Shown: in pieces, positions 1 to 8,927 of the stretch
How the letters are laid out: the number at the start of each line of letters is the position of its first letter
Numbering within the stretch: the stretch's first letter is position 1
Assembly: GCF_001422245.1 (NCBI RefSeq)
Contig: NZ_LMMM01000012.1
Location: forward strand, 248,613-312,612
Origin: Rhizobium sp. Leaf262
GTDB lineage: Bacteria; Pseudomonadota; Alphaproteobacteria; Rhizobiales; Rhizobiaceae
Length of the DNA: 64,000 nt
Reading direction: 5' to 3'
The notes under the pieces: generated by a model
Told to the model about the DNA's origin: nothing
Database searches by the model: none
What the model saw: the letters and a program-made list of their open reading frames with translations, nothing else
Position numbers and translations under genes: made by a program

Positions 1-2
1 CG

Positions 3-962
3 GTTCAACGCACCATCGATACCGGCAATGTGATCCTGTCGGCGATGTTTGAAGGGTGCGGGCTCAAAGTCGGTTTTTTCAAGGGCGATGGTCCCGACCC
101 GCTCTATGAGGCATCCTCGACCGCGCTTGGCGCAATCGACGTCGAAAAAGCGAAGGCTGCGATTCTGCAGGCCGCTGGCGGCAGCTTCGACGGGATGAAG
201 GAAAAGGCCGCACCGTTGATGAAGGAAATGGACGCGATCCTGGGCTGCGATGCGGTCGACGGCGCCTGCTCGCTTCAGAACCGTCCGTGGACGCTCGACG
301 TCAAAGCCGCCAAAATTGATAAGTCAGCAAGCGTTTCCGTGAAAGGGCCGCTTGCAGAAGCGGGCACTGCCGTTCAGATTTTTCTGCTGCAATATGCCAA
401 TGGCTTTCCGCCTGATCAGGTCGCGTTCGGCAAGGCGTCGACGGCGGACGACATCATCCGTCTGTCTGCCCTGCGGCAAATGAAATACGACGTGGGAAAC
501 CGTGTGCCCTATCTGGCGCAACGCGACGCCTCGAACTTCCTCAACCAGATTTTGCTGTCGCTGGACACGAAGCCCTCCAAGGACGGGCCGCCGAACGCCA
601 AATTCTTGCTATTCATGGGCAGCGATACGCAGCAGGCAGAAATCGCGACCCTGCTCGGCATTCACTGGAAAATACCGCCCTATCTGGACGACGAGACACC
701 GCCAACCGGGGCCTTGACCTTCGAGCGGCTGCATGACGGCGCAGGTAAAGCCTATGTCCGCATGGGGTTCGTTGCGCCATCGCTCGACCAGATCCGCAAC
801 GCCTCCGTGATCGATGACCGGTCACCGCCTCTTCAGGCAGCGATTGCCATGTCCGGATGCGAAAGCGAAGCTAGGGATGGAGCATGTCCGCTAGACCGTT
901 TTCTTGAGCTGGCCAGTGCGAACATCGACAAGAGTGCTGTTGCGGCAAATGCCTATCACTGA
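3..962 (+). CDS. Histidine acid phosphatase / phytase-like protein, 3' part
   Basis: The reading frame is open from the window edge, so the N-terminus with the catalytic RHG motif lies outside. About 319 residues are visible. They follow the E. coli AppA phytase pattern: QRT..TG near the edge, the PDPLY segment, an IFLLQYA helix, the DT....PP.G.L.FER block, and a C-terminal pair of cysteines (SGCE...GACPL). Such enzymes are periplasmic phosphomonoesterases that release phosphate from organic esters. The conserved HD motif, in which the Asp is the proton donor, reads GSDT here, with Ser at 621-623 in place of His. Activity or specificity may therefore differ. The family call is strong; the exact substrate is unknown. 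Confidence 0.85.
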   Translation, partial: VQRTIDTGNVILSAMFEGCGLKVGFFKGDGPDPLYEASSTALGAIDVEKAKAAILQAAGGSFDGMKEKAAPLMKEMDAILGCDAVDGACSLQNRPWTLDVKAAKIDKSASVSVKGPLAEAGTAVQIFLLQYANGFPPDQVAFGKASTADDIIRLSALRQMKYDVGNRVPYLAQRDASNFLNQILLSLDTKPSKDGPPNAKFLLFMGSDTQQAEIATLLGIHWKIPPYLDDETPPTGALTFERLHDGAGKAYVRMGFVAPSLDQIRNASVIDDRSPPLQAAIAMSGCESEARDGACPLDRFLELASANIDKSAVAANAYH

Positions 963-968
963 AGACGA

Positions 969-1739
969 TCAGCCGAGCAGGTTGTTGAACCGCACCGAGT
1001 AAATCCGGTCCCGACCCAGAAGATGCGCAACCAGCGCCGAATGATCGAACAGGCCCTTCATCGCCTTGTGTCGCAGATCGAGACCGCCGCTGAGGACACC
1101 GAAAGCGGGCATCAACATACGGATGCCGTCGGTGGCGAAGCAGGGGCGGCGCACCGATTTGTCGCGGCGGCGGACGGTGGCGGCGGGGTGGAGGTGGCCG
1201 GCAATTTCGCCTTCTGATGAGCCCGCTTTCGGCTCGTGCCGGAAAACGAGGTTCCCGTAGAACATTTCATCCGATGACGAACCCGGCAAATCCACCGTGC
1301 CATCGGGATCGTGGTTGCCGTTGATCCATATCCATTCACGTCCCCGCGCCATCTCCTTGATGAGATCGCGCAAAGGCAAAGGCAGATGCTGCGAGCCGAT
1401 GCGATCATGGAAATTATCGCCGAGGCTGACGACGATTTTCGGGTCGTAGCGGGTGATCAGCGAGGACAGGATTTTGAGGGTGGCGATGGTGTCATAGGGG
1501 GGCAGAAGACGGCCGCGACGGGCAAAGGCGGCACCTTTTTCCAGGTGCAAATCCGAGACGACCAGTAGCGAGAGGTCGGGCAGGTAGAGCCCGCCCAGCG
1601 GATCGCACCAGCCGGCCACACCGTTGATGGCGGTTTCCGAGCCGAGGCATTCGAAGCCGGTGGCAAATTTGTCGCTCAGGGCAAGTCGGCTCAGCACGTT
1701 TCGGTTTTGTCCTTCATATCTTCTAGGCGGATGCATCAT
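969..1739 (-). CDS. pdeM: Ligase-associated DNA-damage-response endonuclease PdeM
   Basis: This 256-residue calcineurin-like metallophosphoesterase shows the metal-binding motifs in order: SDLHLEKG, LGDNFHD, NGNHDPD and a late GHLHP. In bacteria this family is encoded beside a DEXH helicase and often an ATP-dependent DNA ligase, and is placed in a DNA-repair module. The start codon overlaps the stop of the upstream helicase as ATGA (1736-1739), so the two genes are translationally coupled. The ligase and exonuclease partners are not in this window. ATG at 1736 is an alternative start. Confidence 0.85.
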   Translation of the reverse strand: MMHPPRRYEGQNRNVLSRLALSDKFATGFECLGSETAINGVAGWCDPLGGLYLPDLSLLVVSDLHLEKGAAFARRGRLLPPYDTIATLKILSSLITRYDPKIVVSLGDNFHDRIGSQHLPLPLRDLIKEMARGREWIWINGNHDPDGTVDLPGSSSDEMFYGNLVFRHEPKAGSSEGEIAGHLHPAATVRRRDKSVRRPCFATDGIRMLMPAFGVLSGGLDLRHKAMKGLFDHSALVAHLLGRDRIYSVRFNNLLG

Positions 1740-4255
1740 GACATCGCATCCGCAATCAACTCATCGGCAGCTTCGGCCAGCACATCGTCTAGAGCCTGAC
1801 CCGGCACCGTCTCGCGCCCGATTTCCATCATGACCGGAACGGCGAGTGGCGAAACATGCTCCAGAGCGCAATGGGTGGTGTGGCCCTTGATTCGCCTTAA
1901 CATATCGCCAAGACGGCCAATGTCCAAAAGTCCGGCTGCGGCATCGCGACGCGTGGCCTCCAGCAGGATGTGATCGGGCTCATGGCTGCGAAGAACGTCA
2001 TAAATAAGATCGGCAGAAACAGTGACCTGCCGCCCGGTTTTTTCCTTGCCGGGATGGCGGCGCTCGATGAGGCCAGAGATGATCGCGCAATTGCGGAAGG
2101 TGCGTTTGAGCATGAAGGATTCGTCGAGCCATGCTTCGAGATCATCGCCCAGCATATCCTCGTCCAGCAGGTCTGGCAGCGACAGGCGGTCTGATTGCAG
2201 GCGTCTGCCGATATCTTCCAGAGCCCAGATGGCCAGCGAGTAATCCGTGGCGACGAAGCCCATGGGCTTGGCCCCTGCCCGCTCCAGACGGCGGGTCAAC
2301 AGCATGCCCAGCGTCTGGTGCGCCAAGCGCCCCTCGAAGGGGTACATGACCATGAAGAAGCGCTTGCGGAAGGGGAAGGTCTCGACCAGCAGTTCATCCC
2401 GTTTGGGGATGATAGATTTTTCTTTCTGGATGGCCAGCCAGTCGCGCACCTGATCCGGCAAGGCGTGCCAGCGGGCGGGATCGGCCAGCATGGAACGCAC
2501 CTGATCTGCCAGATAGGTGGAGAGCGGGAATTTGCCGCCCGCATAGGAAGGGATTTTCGGGTCCATAGAAAAGGCCTGGCTGACGAGGCATTCACTTTCG
2601 CGGATGCCTTCGAAGCGCAGCACCTTTCCTGCGAAGAGAAACGTATCGCCCTGCACCAGCTGTTCGAGGAAATACTCCTCGACCTTGCCGAGCGACATGC
2701 CGCCGCGCCCGATTGTGCCTTTGGCATTGCGCTTGACCATGCGGACATTCAGTTCTGCCGCCTCGACAATGGTGCCAAGGTTGAGGCGGTACTGCATCGC
2801 CACCTGCGGGTTGGAGACGCGCCACAGGCCGTCTTTCGTCTGGCGGATGCGGGCGTAACGCTCATAGGTGCGTAGGGCATAGCCGCCGGTGGCGGTGAAA
2901 TCGACGATACGGTCGAAGGTTTCGCGCGGCAGGTCGGCGTAGGGCGAGGCGGTGGTGACTTCGCGGTAAAGGTCATCGGCGTCGAAGGGTTCGGCGCAGG
3001 CCATGCCCAGCACATGCTGGGCGAGCACATCCAGCGCACCCTCGGCGATCGGTGATGTATCCTGCGCACCGATGTAGTTGGCATCCAGCGCCGCGCGGCA
3101 TTCCATGACCTCGAAGCGATTGGCTGGCACGAGGATGGCCTTGGAGGGTTCGTCCATGCGGTGATTGGCGCGACCGATGCGCTGCGCAAGGCGGCTGGCG
3201 CCCTTGGGCGCACCGACATGCACGACAAGATCGACATCGCCCCAGTCTATGCCGAGATCGAGCGTAGAGGTGGCGACGACGGCGCGCAGCTTGTTGTCGG
3301 CCATGGCCGCTTCCACCTTGCGGCGCTGGCCTGCATCCAGCGAGCCGTGATGCAGCGCAATCGGCAGATTGTCGTCGTTGATGGTCCAGAGTTCCTGGAA
3401 AATGCGCTCCGCCTGCGAGCGGGTGTTGACGAAGATCAGCGTCGTCTTGTGTGCCTTCAAGGCCGGATAGAGGTCCTGCATGGCATAGCGCGCCGAGTGG
3501 CCGGACCATGGAATGCGCTCCTCCGTGCCGAGAATGGCGATATCAGGCTTTGCGCCGCCATCCACGGTGATGAGCCCGGCGGTGGGTTCGCCCTCCGCCT
3601 GCGGGCTGAGATAGCGTTGCAAATCCATGGGGTCTGCCACCGTGGCAGAGAGGCCGATGGTGCGCATGGCGGGGGCGTGTTTGCGGATGCGGGCAATGGC
3701 CAGCGACAGAAGATGGCCACGCTTGGAGGTGACGAGCGAATGCAGCTCGTCCAGCACCACATATTTCAGGTCTTTGAAGAAGCGTTCGGCTTCCTTGTTG
3801 GCGAGCAGCAGCGAGACCTGCTCCGGCGTCGTCAGCAGAATGTCCGGCGGTTTCAGCTTCTGGCGCTGGCGCTTGGACTGCGGCGTATCACCGGTGCGGG
3901 TTTCGACCGAAATGGGCAGGCCCATTTCCGATACCGGCTTCATCAGGTTGCGCTCGATATCGACGGCCAGCGCTTTGAGCGGCGAAATGTAAAGCGTATG
4001 GACGCCGACGAAGGCCGAGCCGGGTGGCACCTTGCCGCGTTCTGCCAGATCGGTGAGCGAAGCCATGAAGCCGCCCAGCGTTTTGCCCGCCCCTGTGGGC
4101 GCAATCAGCAGCATGTTTTCGCCAGCCCGGGCGCGGGCGGATAGTTCCAGCTGATGGGCGCGTGGGCTCCAGCCTTTTTCGCCGAACCATTTCTGGAAGG
4201 ATAAAGGCAAGGTGCCGACATCGACGCCGGAGATGGGGGGCTCTGTGTGTTTCAC
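1736..4255 (-). CDS. Ligase-associated DEXH-box helicase (Lhr-like)
   Basis: This superfamily 2 helicase of about 839 residues is predicted to unwind DNA or DNA/RNA during repair. Visible motifs are Walker A (APTGAGKT), the DELH box (VVLDELHS), motif III SAT, and motifs V/VI (ATSTLDLGIDWG, QRIGRANH), followed by the long C-terminal Lhr-type region. The frame stays open to 4423, but its first 56 codons are low-complexity and overlap the next gene. The GTG at 4255, giving MKHTEPP, is the better start and leaves a 38-bp gap. It overlaps pdeM by 4 bp and forms the conserved helicase/PdeM pair. The start is only moderately certain. Confidence 0.88.
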   Translation of the reverse strand: MKHTEPPISGVDVGTLPLSFQKWFGEKGWSPRAHQLELSARARAGENMLLIAPTGAGKTLGGFMASLTDLAERGKVPPGSAFVGVHTLYISPLKALAVDIERNLMKPVSEMGLPISVETRTGDTPQSKRQRQKLKPPDILLTTPEQVSLLLANKEAERFFKDLKYVVLDELHSLVTSKRGHLLSLAIARIRKHAPAMRTIGLSATVADPMDLQRYLSPQAEGEPTAGLITVDGGAKPDIAILGTEERIPWSGHSARYAMQDLYPALKAHKTTLIFVNTRSQAERIFQELWTINDDNLPIALHHGSLDAGQRRKVEAAMADNKLRAVVATSTLDLGIDWGDVDLVVHVGAPKGASRLAQRIGRANHRMDEPSKAILVPANRFEVMECRAALDANYIGAQDTSPIAEGALDVLAQHVLGMACAEPFDADDLYREVTTASPYADLPRETFDRIVDFTATGGYALRTYERYARIRQTKDGLWRVSNPQVAMQYRLNLGTIVEAAELNVRMVKRNAKGTIGRGGMSLGKVEEYFLEQLVQGDTFLFAGKVLRFEGIRESECLVSQAFSMDPKIPSYAGGKFPLSTYLADQVRSMLADPARWHALPDQVRDWLAIQKEKSIIPKRDELLVETFPFRKRFFMVMYPFEGRLAHQTLGMLLTRRLERAGAKPMGFVATDYSLAIWALEDIGRRLQSDRLSLPDLLDEDMLGDDLEAWLDESFMLKRTFRNCAIISGLIERRHPGKEKTGRQVTVSADLIYDVLRSHEPDHILLEATRRDAAAGLLDIGRLGDMLRRIKGHTTHCALEHVSPLAVPVMMEIGRETVPGQALDDVLAEAADELIADAMS

Positions 4256-4293
4256 TGCTCTAAAGTAGTGAAACACGGGCGAAAAAGAAGGCC

Positions 4294-4935
4294 TTACATC
4301 GCGATATAGCGGTCGTTTCGGTGATTGACCGCAATGACGAGGTTCATGACCAGCGCGCCGAGGATGGAGCAGAGAATGATGAAGGGGGTGGCGACGAAGA
4401 AGGCAGAGACAAGGACCGTGCAATCGAATGCCAGTTGCGCCAGCCCGGCGCGGATGCCGAAGCGATCCTGCAGATAGAGCGCCAGAATGCCGAAGCCGCC
4501 AAGGCTTGTGCGGTGGCGAAACAGGGCAAGCATGCCTGCGGCCACCGTCAACCCGCCGAAAAGGGCAGCGATGATGGGGTTGACGTTTTGCAGCACGATG
4601 AGGTGCGGCAGATATTCTGATAGGACCGATGTGAGCGCAACGGCGCAGAAGGTCTTGATGGTGAAGGCCAGACCGAGACGGCGCAAGGCGAGATAATAGA
4701 ACGGCATGTTGGCAAGAAAGAACAGCAGGCCGAAGCTGAGTCCTGTTGCGTAGTGCAGAAGAAAGGCGACACCGACGACACCGCCGGTCAGCAGACCACC
4801 GCCCGACAGAAGCACCACGCCGAGAGAGGCGAGCATGCTGCCCGCGACGACGGCCTGAGCATCCTCCACGAGGGAATGCTTATCTGATGTCGATGCCCAA
4901 AATCGGATGCGTTTACGCTCCGCTACGTCGCTCAT
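4294..4935 (-). CDS. YitT-family membrane protein (copy 1)
   Basis: A 213-residue integral membrane protein with about five hydrophobic segments and the YitT-type GLLTGG.VGVAFLLHY and FLANMPFYYLALRRLGLAF patterns. The molecular function of the family is not established. It is a clear paralogue of the next gene upstream: both share SLGG.GILA.Y.QDRFGIRAGL.QLAFD and end NHR.DRYI. The start at 4935 (MSDVAERK) makes the two copies almost equal in length; an in-frame ATG lies at 4959. Both genes run on the minus strand and form a tandem duplication. Confidence 0.8.
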   Translation of the reverse strand: MSDVAERKRIRFWASTSDKHSLVEDAQAVVAGSMLASLGVVLLSGGGLLTGGVVGVAFLLHYATGLSFGLLFFLANMPFYYLALRRLGLAFTIKTFCAVALTSVLSEYLPHLIVLQNVNPIIAALFGGLTVAAGMLALFRHRTSLGGFGILALYLQDRFGIRAGLAQLAFDCTVLVSAFFVATPFIILCSILGALVMNLVIAVNHRNDRYIAM

Positions 4936-4992
4936 GATCGTCCCCACGTTACGTTTCACTGTTTGCGCCGGGTGGAGAGAAAATTCAAGCGG

Positions 4993-5631
4993 TCAGCGCA
5001 CGACGATATAGCGATCCGAGCGGTGGTTGATAGCGAGGAAGAGGTTCAAGACGAAGGCGCCCACGATGGAATAAAGCACCGTTTCGGGATTGATGACCGC
5101 GAAGGCTGCGATCATGACGCAGCTGTCGAAGGCAAGCTGGATGAGACCGGCGCGGATGCCGAAACGATCCTGAATATAGATGGCGAGAATGCCGATGCCG
5201 CCAAGGCTGGCGCGGTGGCGGTATAGCGCCAGAAGGCCGTAGCCGAGAAGCAAACCGCCAAGCAGTGCGGCCCAGAGCGGGTTGATGCTTTCGACCACCA
5301 TCCAGCGGCTTTCCAGTTCAGTCAGCACGGAAACGAAGCCGATGGCGATGAAGGTTTTGAGCGAAAAGGCAAGGCCGAGACGGCGGAAGGACAGGTAATA
5401 GAAGGGCAGATTGACGAGGAAGAACAGCAGGCCGAAGCTGATGCCGAAGGCGTAATGCAGGAGAAAGGCGACGCCAGCGGTGCCGCCGGTGAGCAGGCCG
5501 ACCTTGGCGAGAAGGTAGAAGCCGAGGGCCGAGACGATGCTACCGGTAACGATGCCCTGAATGTCTTCCAAGGGCGCGTGCTTGGCCGGATCGGCACTCC
5601 ACATGCCATAAACGCTTCTCGTGAATGCCAT
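4993..5631 (-). CDS. YitT-family membrane protein (copy 2)
   Basis: A 212-residue paralogue of the gene at 4294-4935, with the same transmembrane layout and the FFLVNLPFYYLSFRRLGLAF and QDRFGIRAGLIQLAFD blocks. The frame is open to 5730, but the region before 5631 is polar and unlike the other copy, so MAFTRSV at 5631 is preferred. The gap to copy 1 is about 58 bp, consistent with one transcript. The function is not known; it is probably a small-molecule permease-like protein. Confidence 0.8.
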   Translation of the reverse strand: MAFTRSVYGMWSADPAKHAPLEDIQGIVTGSIVSALGFYLLAKVGLLTGGTAGVAFLLHYAFGISFGLLFFLVNLPFYYLSFRRLGLAFSLKTFIAIGFVSVLTELESRWMVVESINPLWAALLGGLLLGYGLLALYRHRASLGGIGILAIYIQDRFGIRAGLIQLAFDSCVMIAAFAVINPETVLYSIVGAFVLNLFLAINHRSDRYIVVR

Positions 5632-5804
5632 GCGCGCTACCCCAAAACGGAACTGTCGGTGCTGTCTGAATATGTATCGTCGCGTTTCGCATCTGTCGTA
5701 ATGGATCGCGCGATTGGGCTTATTTTGCACTGCAACAGGGGCAGTTTCAATATCGATATGTAAGCAAGGCTGACCTATCGATAAAAATGCAAGAAACGAA
5801 AAGA

Positions 5805-6746
5805 TCAGGCAGGTTTTTTGGCAAGAAACAGAATGCCAAGGAGGGGTTTTCCGGCGTCCTTGCGAATGGTGGTTTTCCGGGTTTCCAGCACTTGCAGGCC
5901 GGACGCTTCCAAAAGCGCGCGAACGTAGGCTTCCGAATGGGCATAGCGCAGGGATGGTTGAAGGACAAAGCCCTCATCGCCCGCATCTTCCACCGAGAAG
6001 GCGAAGGTGCCTCCCGGTGCCAGCAGCGCCAAGACCAGCGAAATGACGGTTTCCAGACTGCCGAGATACATCATCACATCTGCGGCTGCGACCAGATCGG
6101 CGCGGTGATAGGCGAGATCATCAGTAAAGAGACCGGATGTTTCCGCCGGGAGCGAAAGATCGGCTTGGGCCAGATGGCGGTAGATGGCCTTTTCCTCTGC
6201 CTTGGCCAGCATATTGGTGGAGATGTCGAAGCCTTCGAGGCGCTGCGTCCAATCTTGGATTTCGAGACCCAGCAGACCGGTACCGCAGCCGATATCGACC
6301 GTGCAGGTGAATTTGCCGCTGGCCGGTTTTGCCGTTTCGATCAACGCTGCGAGTTTCTGCGGGACGCTGTATTCCAGCTTTTCGACCAGCGAAGTTTCGA
6401 AACGGTCTGCGTAATCATCGAACAAGCCTTCGATATAGGCGCTGGGCGGTTGCTCCGGTGTTTCGGCGGCGCCCAGCACGGCGAGCTTCAGAGGCGCGGC
6501 GAAAATGCCCTCGGGGTCCAGCCGATCGACTGTCTCATAGGCGGTAATTGCCTTGTCCCTCTGCCCAGCTTTGTCGCAGTAATCTCCCAGCTGTACCCAG
6601 CCTGCCGCCCATGATGGTGTCAGCTCCAGCGCCTGCTCCATCAATTCCGCTGCTGCGGCGTGATCTGCGCTTTCCGCCAACATGCGGGCGTAATCTGCGC
6701 GCCGGTCTGCGATGGCATCGCCGGACGAAAACTGGTGTGGGGCCAT
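5805..6746 (-). CDS. TPR-containing class I SAM-dependent methyltransferase
   Basis: This 313-residue protein has an N-terminal TPR-like region (about residues 15-85, AAAELMEQALELTPSW followed by a second helical pair). A Rossmann methyltransferase domain follows: motif I VDIGCGTGLLG at about residues 148-158, FDIS.NML, and a LLAPGG.F.FSVE strand. It belongs to the predicted methyltransferases with TPR repeats common in alphaproteobacteria. The substrate is unknown. It is divergent from the small membrane-protein gene at 6906 and the two share a 159-bp promoter region. Confidence 0.82.
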   Translation of the reverse strand: MAPHQFSSGDAIADRRADYARMLAESADHAAAAELMEQALELTPSWAAGWVQLGDYCDKAGQRDKAITAYETVDRLDPEGIFAAPLKLAVLGAAETPEQPPSAYIEGLFDDYADRFETSLVEKLEYSVPQKLAALIETAKPASGKFTCTVDIGCGTGLLGLEIQDWTQRLEGFDISTNMLAKAEEKAIYRHLAQADLSLPAETSGLFTDDLAYHRADLVAAADVMMYLGSLETVISLVLALLAPGGTFAFSVEDAGDEGFVLQPSLRYAHSEAYVRALLEASGLQVLETRKTTIRKDAGKPLLGILFLAKKPA

Positions 6747-6905
6747 GCACGCTTTCCTGAAAGAGGTGGGCTGTCTTTCATCAAGCCATAAAAAAACTCA
6801 AGTCCTATTTCATGGCAGCGGCAAATATGGCGCGTAGACTGCGCCGAAGCTTGCATAGAGGCACCATGCTTTCTATGTCTTGGCTGAATTCAGGAGATTT
6901 TGCAT

Positions 6906-7172
6906 ATGGCGGGTGAAGTGGATAAGGTGCTGGGTGACAGTGTAGCGCGCACGATCATAAAATTGCTGGTCGTATCGCTGATCGTCGGCTTCGTTATGGC
7001 TGTCTTTGGCCTGACACCGTGGAACATCATTTATGGCGTCAGAGATTTCATACTCGACCTCTGGCACAGCGGCTTCCGCGCCCTGGGCAGCATTGGCGAT
7101 TATCTGCTGGCAGGTGCCGTCATCGTCATCCCCGTCTTCATCATCCTTCGCCTTTTGAGCTTCCGCCGATAG
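6906..7172 (+). CDS. Small inner-membrane protein (DUF6460-like)
   Basis: An 88-residue protein with two strongly hydrophobic segments, about residues 17-36 and 65-83, separated by FGLTPWNIIYGVRDFILDLW. This fits the small rhizobial membrane family I recall as DUF6460; the family name is from memory. ATG at 6906 is preferred over the in-frame TTG at 6900 because AGGAG (6892-6896) sits at normal spacing. The next gene starts 2 bp after its stop, so the two are probably co-transcribed. Confidence 0.7.
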   Translation: MAGEVDKVLGDSVARTIIKLLVVSLIVGFVMAVFGLTPWNIIYGVRDFILDLWHSGFRALGSIGDYLLAGAVIVIPVFIILRLLSFRR

Positions 7173-7173
7173 T

Positions 7174-7671
7174 ATGACCCAACATTCCCCGATGACGTTC
7201 TCCCGGCGCGGCTTCGTGCTGGTTTCCGCCGGCACGCTGCTATCGGCCTGCGTTTCCACACCCACCAACAAGGGCATCGCCTCCGGCACCCGCGATGAAA
7301 CGGCCGCGGCGCTGCCCATGGTCAACGAGCTTCGCCGTTCCAAGGGGTTATCTGCGCTTTCCGCTAACAGCGCCGCGCAACAGGCCGCCGCCTTTCAGGC
7401 CAACCGAATGGTAAAAGCGCAGAAAATGGCGCATCTCATCGGCCTTACCGACAGTTTTCTCATCCGCATGAAGGACGGCGACGTGCCTCTGCCTGCGGCG
7501 GAAAACGTGGCGGCTGGACAGGATACGGTCGAGCGGGTGGTGAAGGCGTGGATTGGCTCTCCGCACCATCTGGAGAATATGCTGGGGAATTATGGCGGGT
7601 TGGGTGTGGCCGTTGCTTACGATGCAACTGCGAAGAACAGGCCGTATTGGGCGATGGTGTTGTGTCGGTGA
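7174..7671 (+). CDS. CAP (SCP/PR1-like) domain lipoprotein
   Basis: A 165-residue exported protein. The N-terminus has SRRGFVLVSAGTLLSAC, which combines a twin-arginine-like start with a lipobox (LSAC), so Cys at about residue 26 is probably lipidated. The rest is a CAP domain: VNELRRSKGLSALS, H435-like MAHL, AENVAAG, a W.GSPHHLENML helix and a final WAMVLCR strand. Bacterial CAP proteins are periplasmic or cell-surface proteins of unclear activity. It follows the small membrane protein with a 1-bp gap. Confidence 0.8.
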   Translation: MTQHSPMTFSRRGFVLVSAGTLLSACVSTPTNKGIASGTRDETAAALPMVNELRRSKGLSALSANSAAQQAAAFQANRMVKAQKMAHLIGLTDSFLIRMKDGDVPLPAAENVAAGQDTVERVVKAWIGSPHHLENMLGNYGGLGVAVAYDATAKNRPYWAMVLCR

Positions 7672-7733
7672 TGGATTTGGGTTGAAGGCCGCGAGGCGAA
7701 GGTCAAAGGTTCGGTCTCTTCATCGCGTTCTTC

Positions 7734-7817
7734 GTCATGCTCGGGCTTGTCCCGAGCATCTGCTACGTTGCGATTTTGGAGGCGTGATTAGATCCTAGGG
7801 ACAAGCCCTAGGATGAC
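7734..7817. repeat. Two inverted copies of a rhizobial palindromic intergenic repeat
   Basis: Copy A (7734-7763, plus) and copy B (7784-7817, minus) share a stem-loop of the form GTCAT.CT.GGG-CTTGT-CCC.AG.ATCT. A third copy lies at 57985-58019. The two variable stem positions change in pairs, so the hairpin is kept while the sequence drifts. The element fills the gap between the CAP gene and pyrD, which are convergent, and could act as a transcript end or stabiliser. Confidence 0.8.
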
Positions 7818-7835
7818 GGAAGAGAGGTGGGCGCC

Positions 7836-8927
7836 TTAAATCCCCCGCTCCGCCCAGCGATCCACCGCACTATCCCGCAACTCCCCGATATTCCCAACCC
7901 GTTCACGCTCCACCAACGTTGACAGCCCGCGCACGATTCGGCCCGGCAGAGCTGGTCCCTCATAGACCATGCAGGAATAGAGCTGCACGAGATCGGCACC
8001 GGCGCGGATTTTCTCCAACGCGGTCTCAGCCGATGACACGCCGCCCACACCGATGATGGGCAGAGCGGGGCCGACGCGTTTGCGCATCTTGGCGAGAACG
8101 GTGGTGGAGAGATCGAAGAGTGGCTTGCCGGACAAACCACCCGCCTCGCCATTGTTCTGGCCGGGGCGCAGGCCATCACGAGATAGCGTCGTGTTGGAAA
8201 CGATGAGGCCATCGAGATTATGGGCCAGAACTTCGGCGGCGATATCGTCCAGCCCTTCTTCGGTCAGATCGGGTGCGATCTTTAGGAAGACCGGGAGGGC
8301 GCGGTTGAGCTTCTGTGCCTCGGCATCGCGCTTTTCCAGCACGGCTTTCAACAGCGCCGACAGGCTTTCGCGCGCCTGCAAGTCTCGCAGGCCCGGCGTG
8401 TTGGGCGACGAGATGTTGGCGGTAAAATAGGAGGCGACGGAGGCAAAGGTTTCGATGCCCTTGACGTAATCGGCGATGCGATCTTCGCTATCCTTGTTGG
8501 CACCGATATTGACGCCGACGAGGCCGCGCAGACCGGCGGCGATAAGGCGCGCGAGTGCTGCCGCATGTCCCTCATTGTTGAAACCGAGGCGGTTGATGAC
8601 CGCTTCGTTTTCCACCAGCCGGAAGATGCGCGGTTTCGGATTGCCCGATTGCGGGCGCGGCGTGACCGTGCCGATTTCGGTAAAGCCGAAGCCCAGTTTC
8701 AGAAGTGGGCCGGGCACTTCCGCATTCTTGTCATAGCCCGCTGCCATGCCGAGTGGGTTGGGGAAAACGAGACCGGCGACCGTCTGTTGCAAGCGCGGAT
8801 CGTGCGGCACCATGCAGGTGGGGATGAAGCCAGAGCGGAGCGCCGTGATCGACATGCCATGGGCCACTTCCGGGTCCATCAGAAACAGGCCGCGCCGACC
8901 AATCGAGGAAAAAATTCCGCTCATCAT
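7836..8927 (-). CDS. pyrD: Dihydroorotate dehydrogenase (quinone), class 2
   Basis: A 363-residue FMN enzyme that oxidises dihydroorotate to orotate with quinone as acceptor, the fourth step of pyrimidine synthesis, at the inner membrane. It has the class 2 N-terminal membrane-association helix, the FMN-binding NPLGMAAGYDKN and GVNIGANKD blocks, the catalytic serine region NISSPNTPGLR, and the C-terminal IIGVGGVSSAETALEKIRAGA phosphate-binding motif. Its start overlaps the stop of the DUF952 gene by 4 bp (ATGA), giving a two-gene operon. A second ATG at 8924 is possible. Confidence 0.95.
   Translation of the reverse strand: MMSGIFSSIGRRGLFLMDPEVAHGMSITALRSGFIPTCMVPHDPRLQQTVAGLVFPNPLGMAAGYDKNAEVPGPLLKLGFGFTEIGTVTPRPQSGNPKPRIFRLVENEAVINRLGFNNEGHAAALARLIAAGLRGLVGVNIGANKDSEDRIADYVKGIETFASVASYFTANISSPNTPGLRDLQARESLSALLKAVLEKRDAEAQKLNRALPVFLKIAPDLTEEGLDDIAAEVLAHNLDGLIVSNTTLSRDGLRPGQNNGEAGGLSGKPLFDLSTTVLAKMRKRVGPALPIIGVGGVSSAETALEKIRAGADLVQLYSCMVYEGPALPGRIVRGLSTLVERERVGNIGELRDSAVDRWAERGI

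Noticed and set aside
3161-4144. A 327-codon open frame on the plus strand
   Set aside because: It is antisense to the DEXH helicase, whose motifs are clear.
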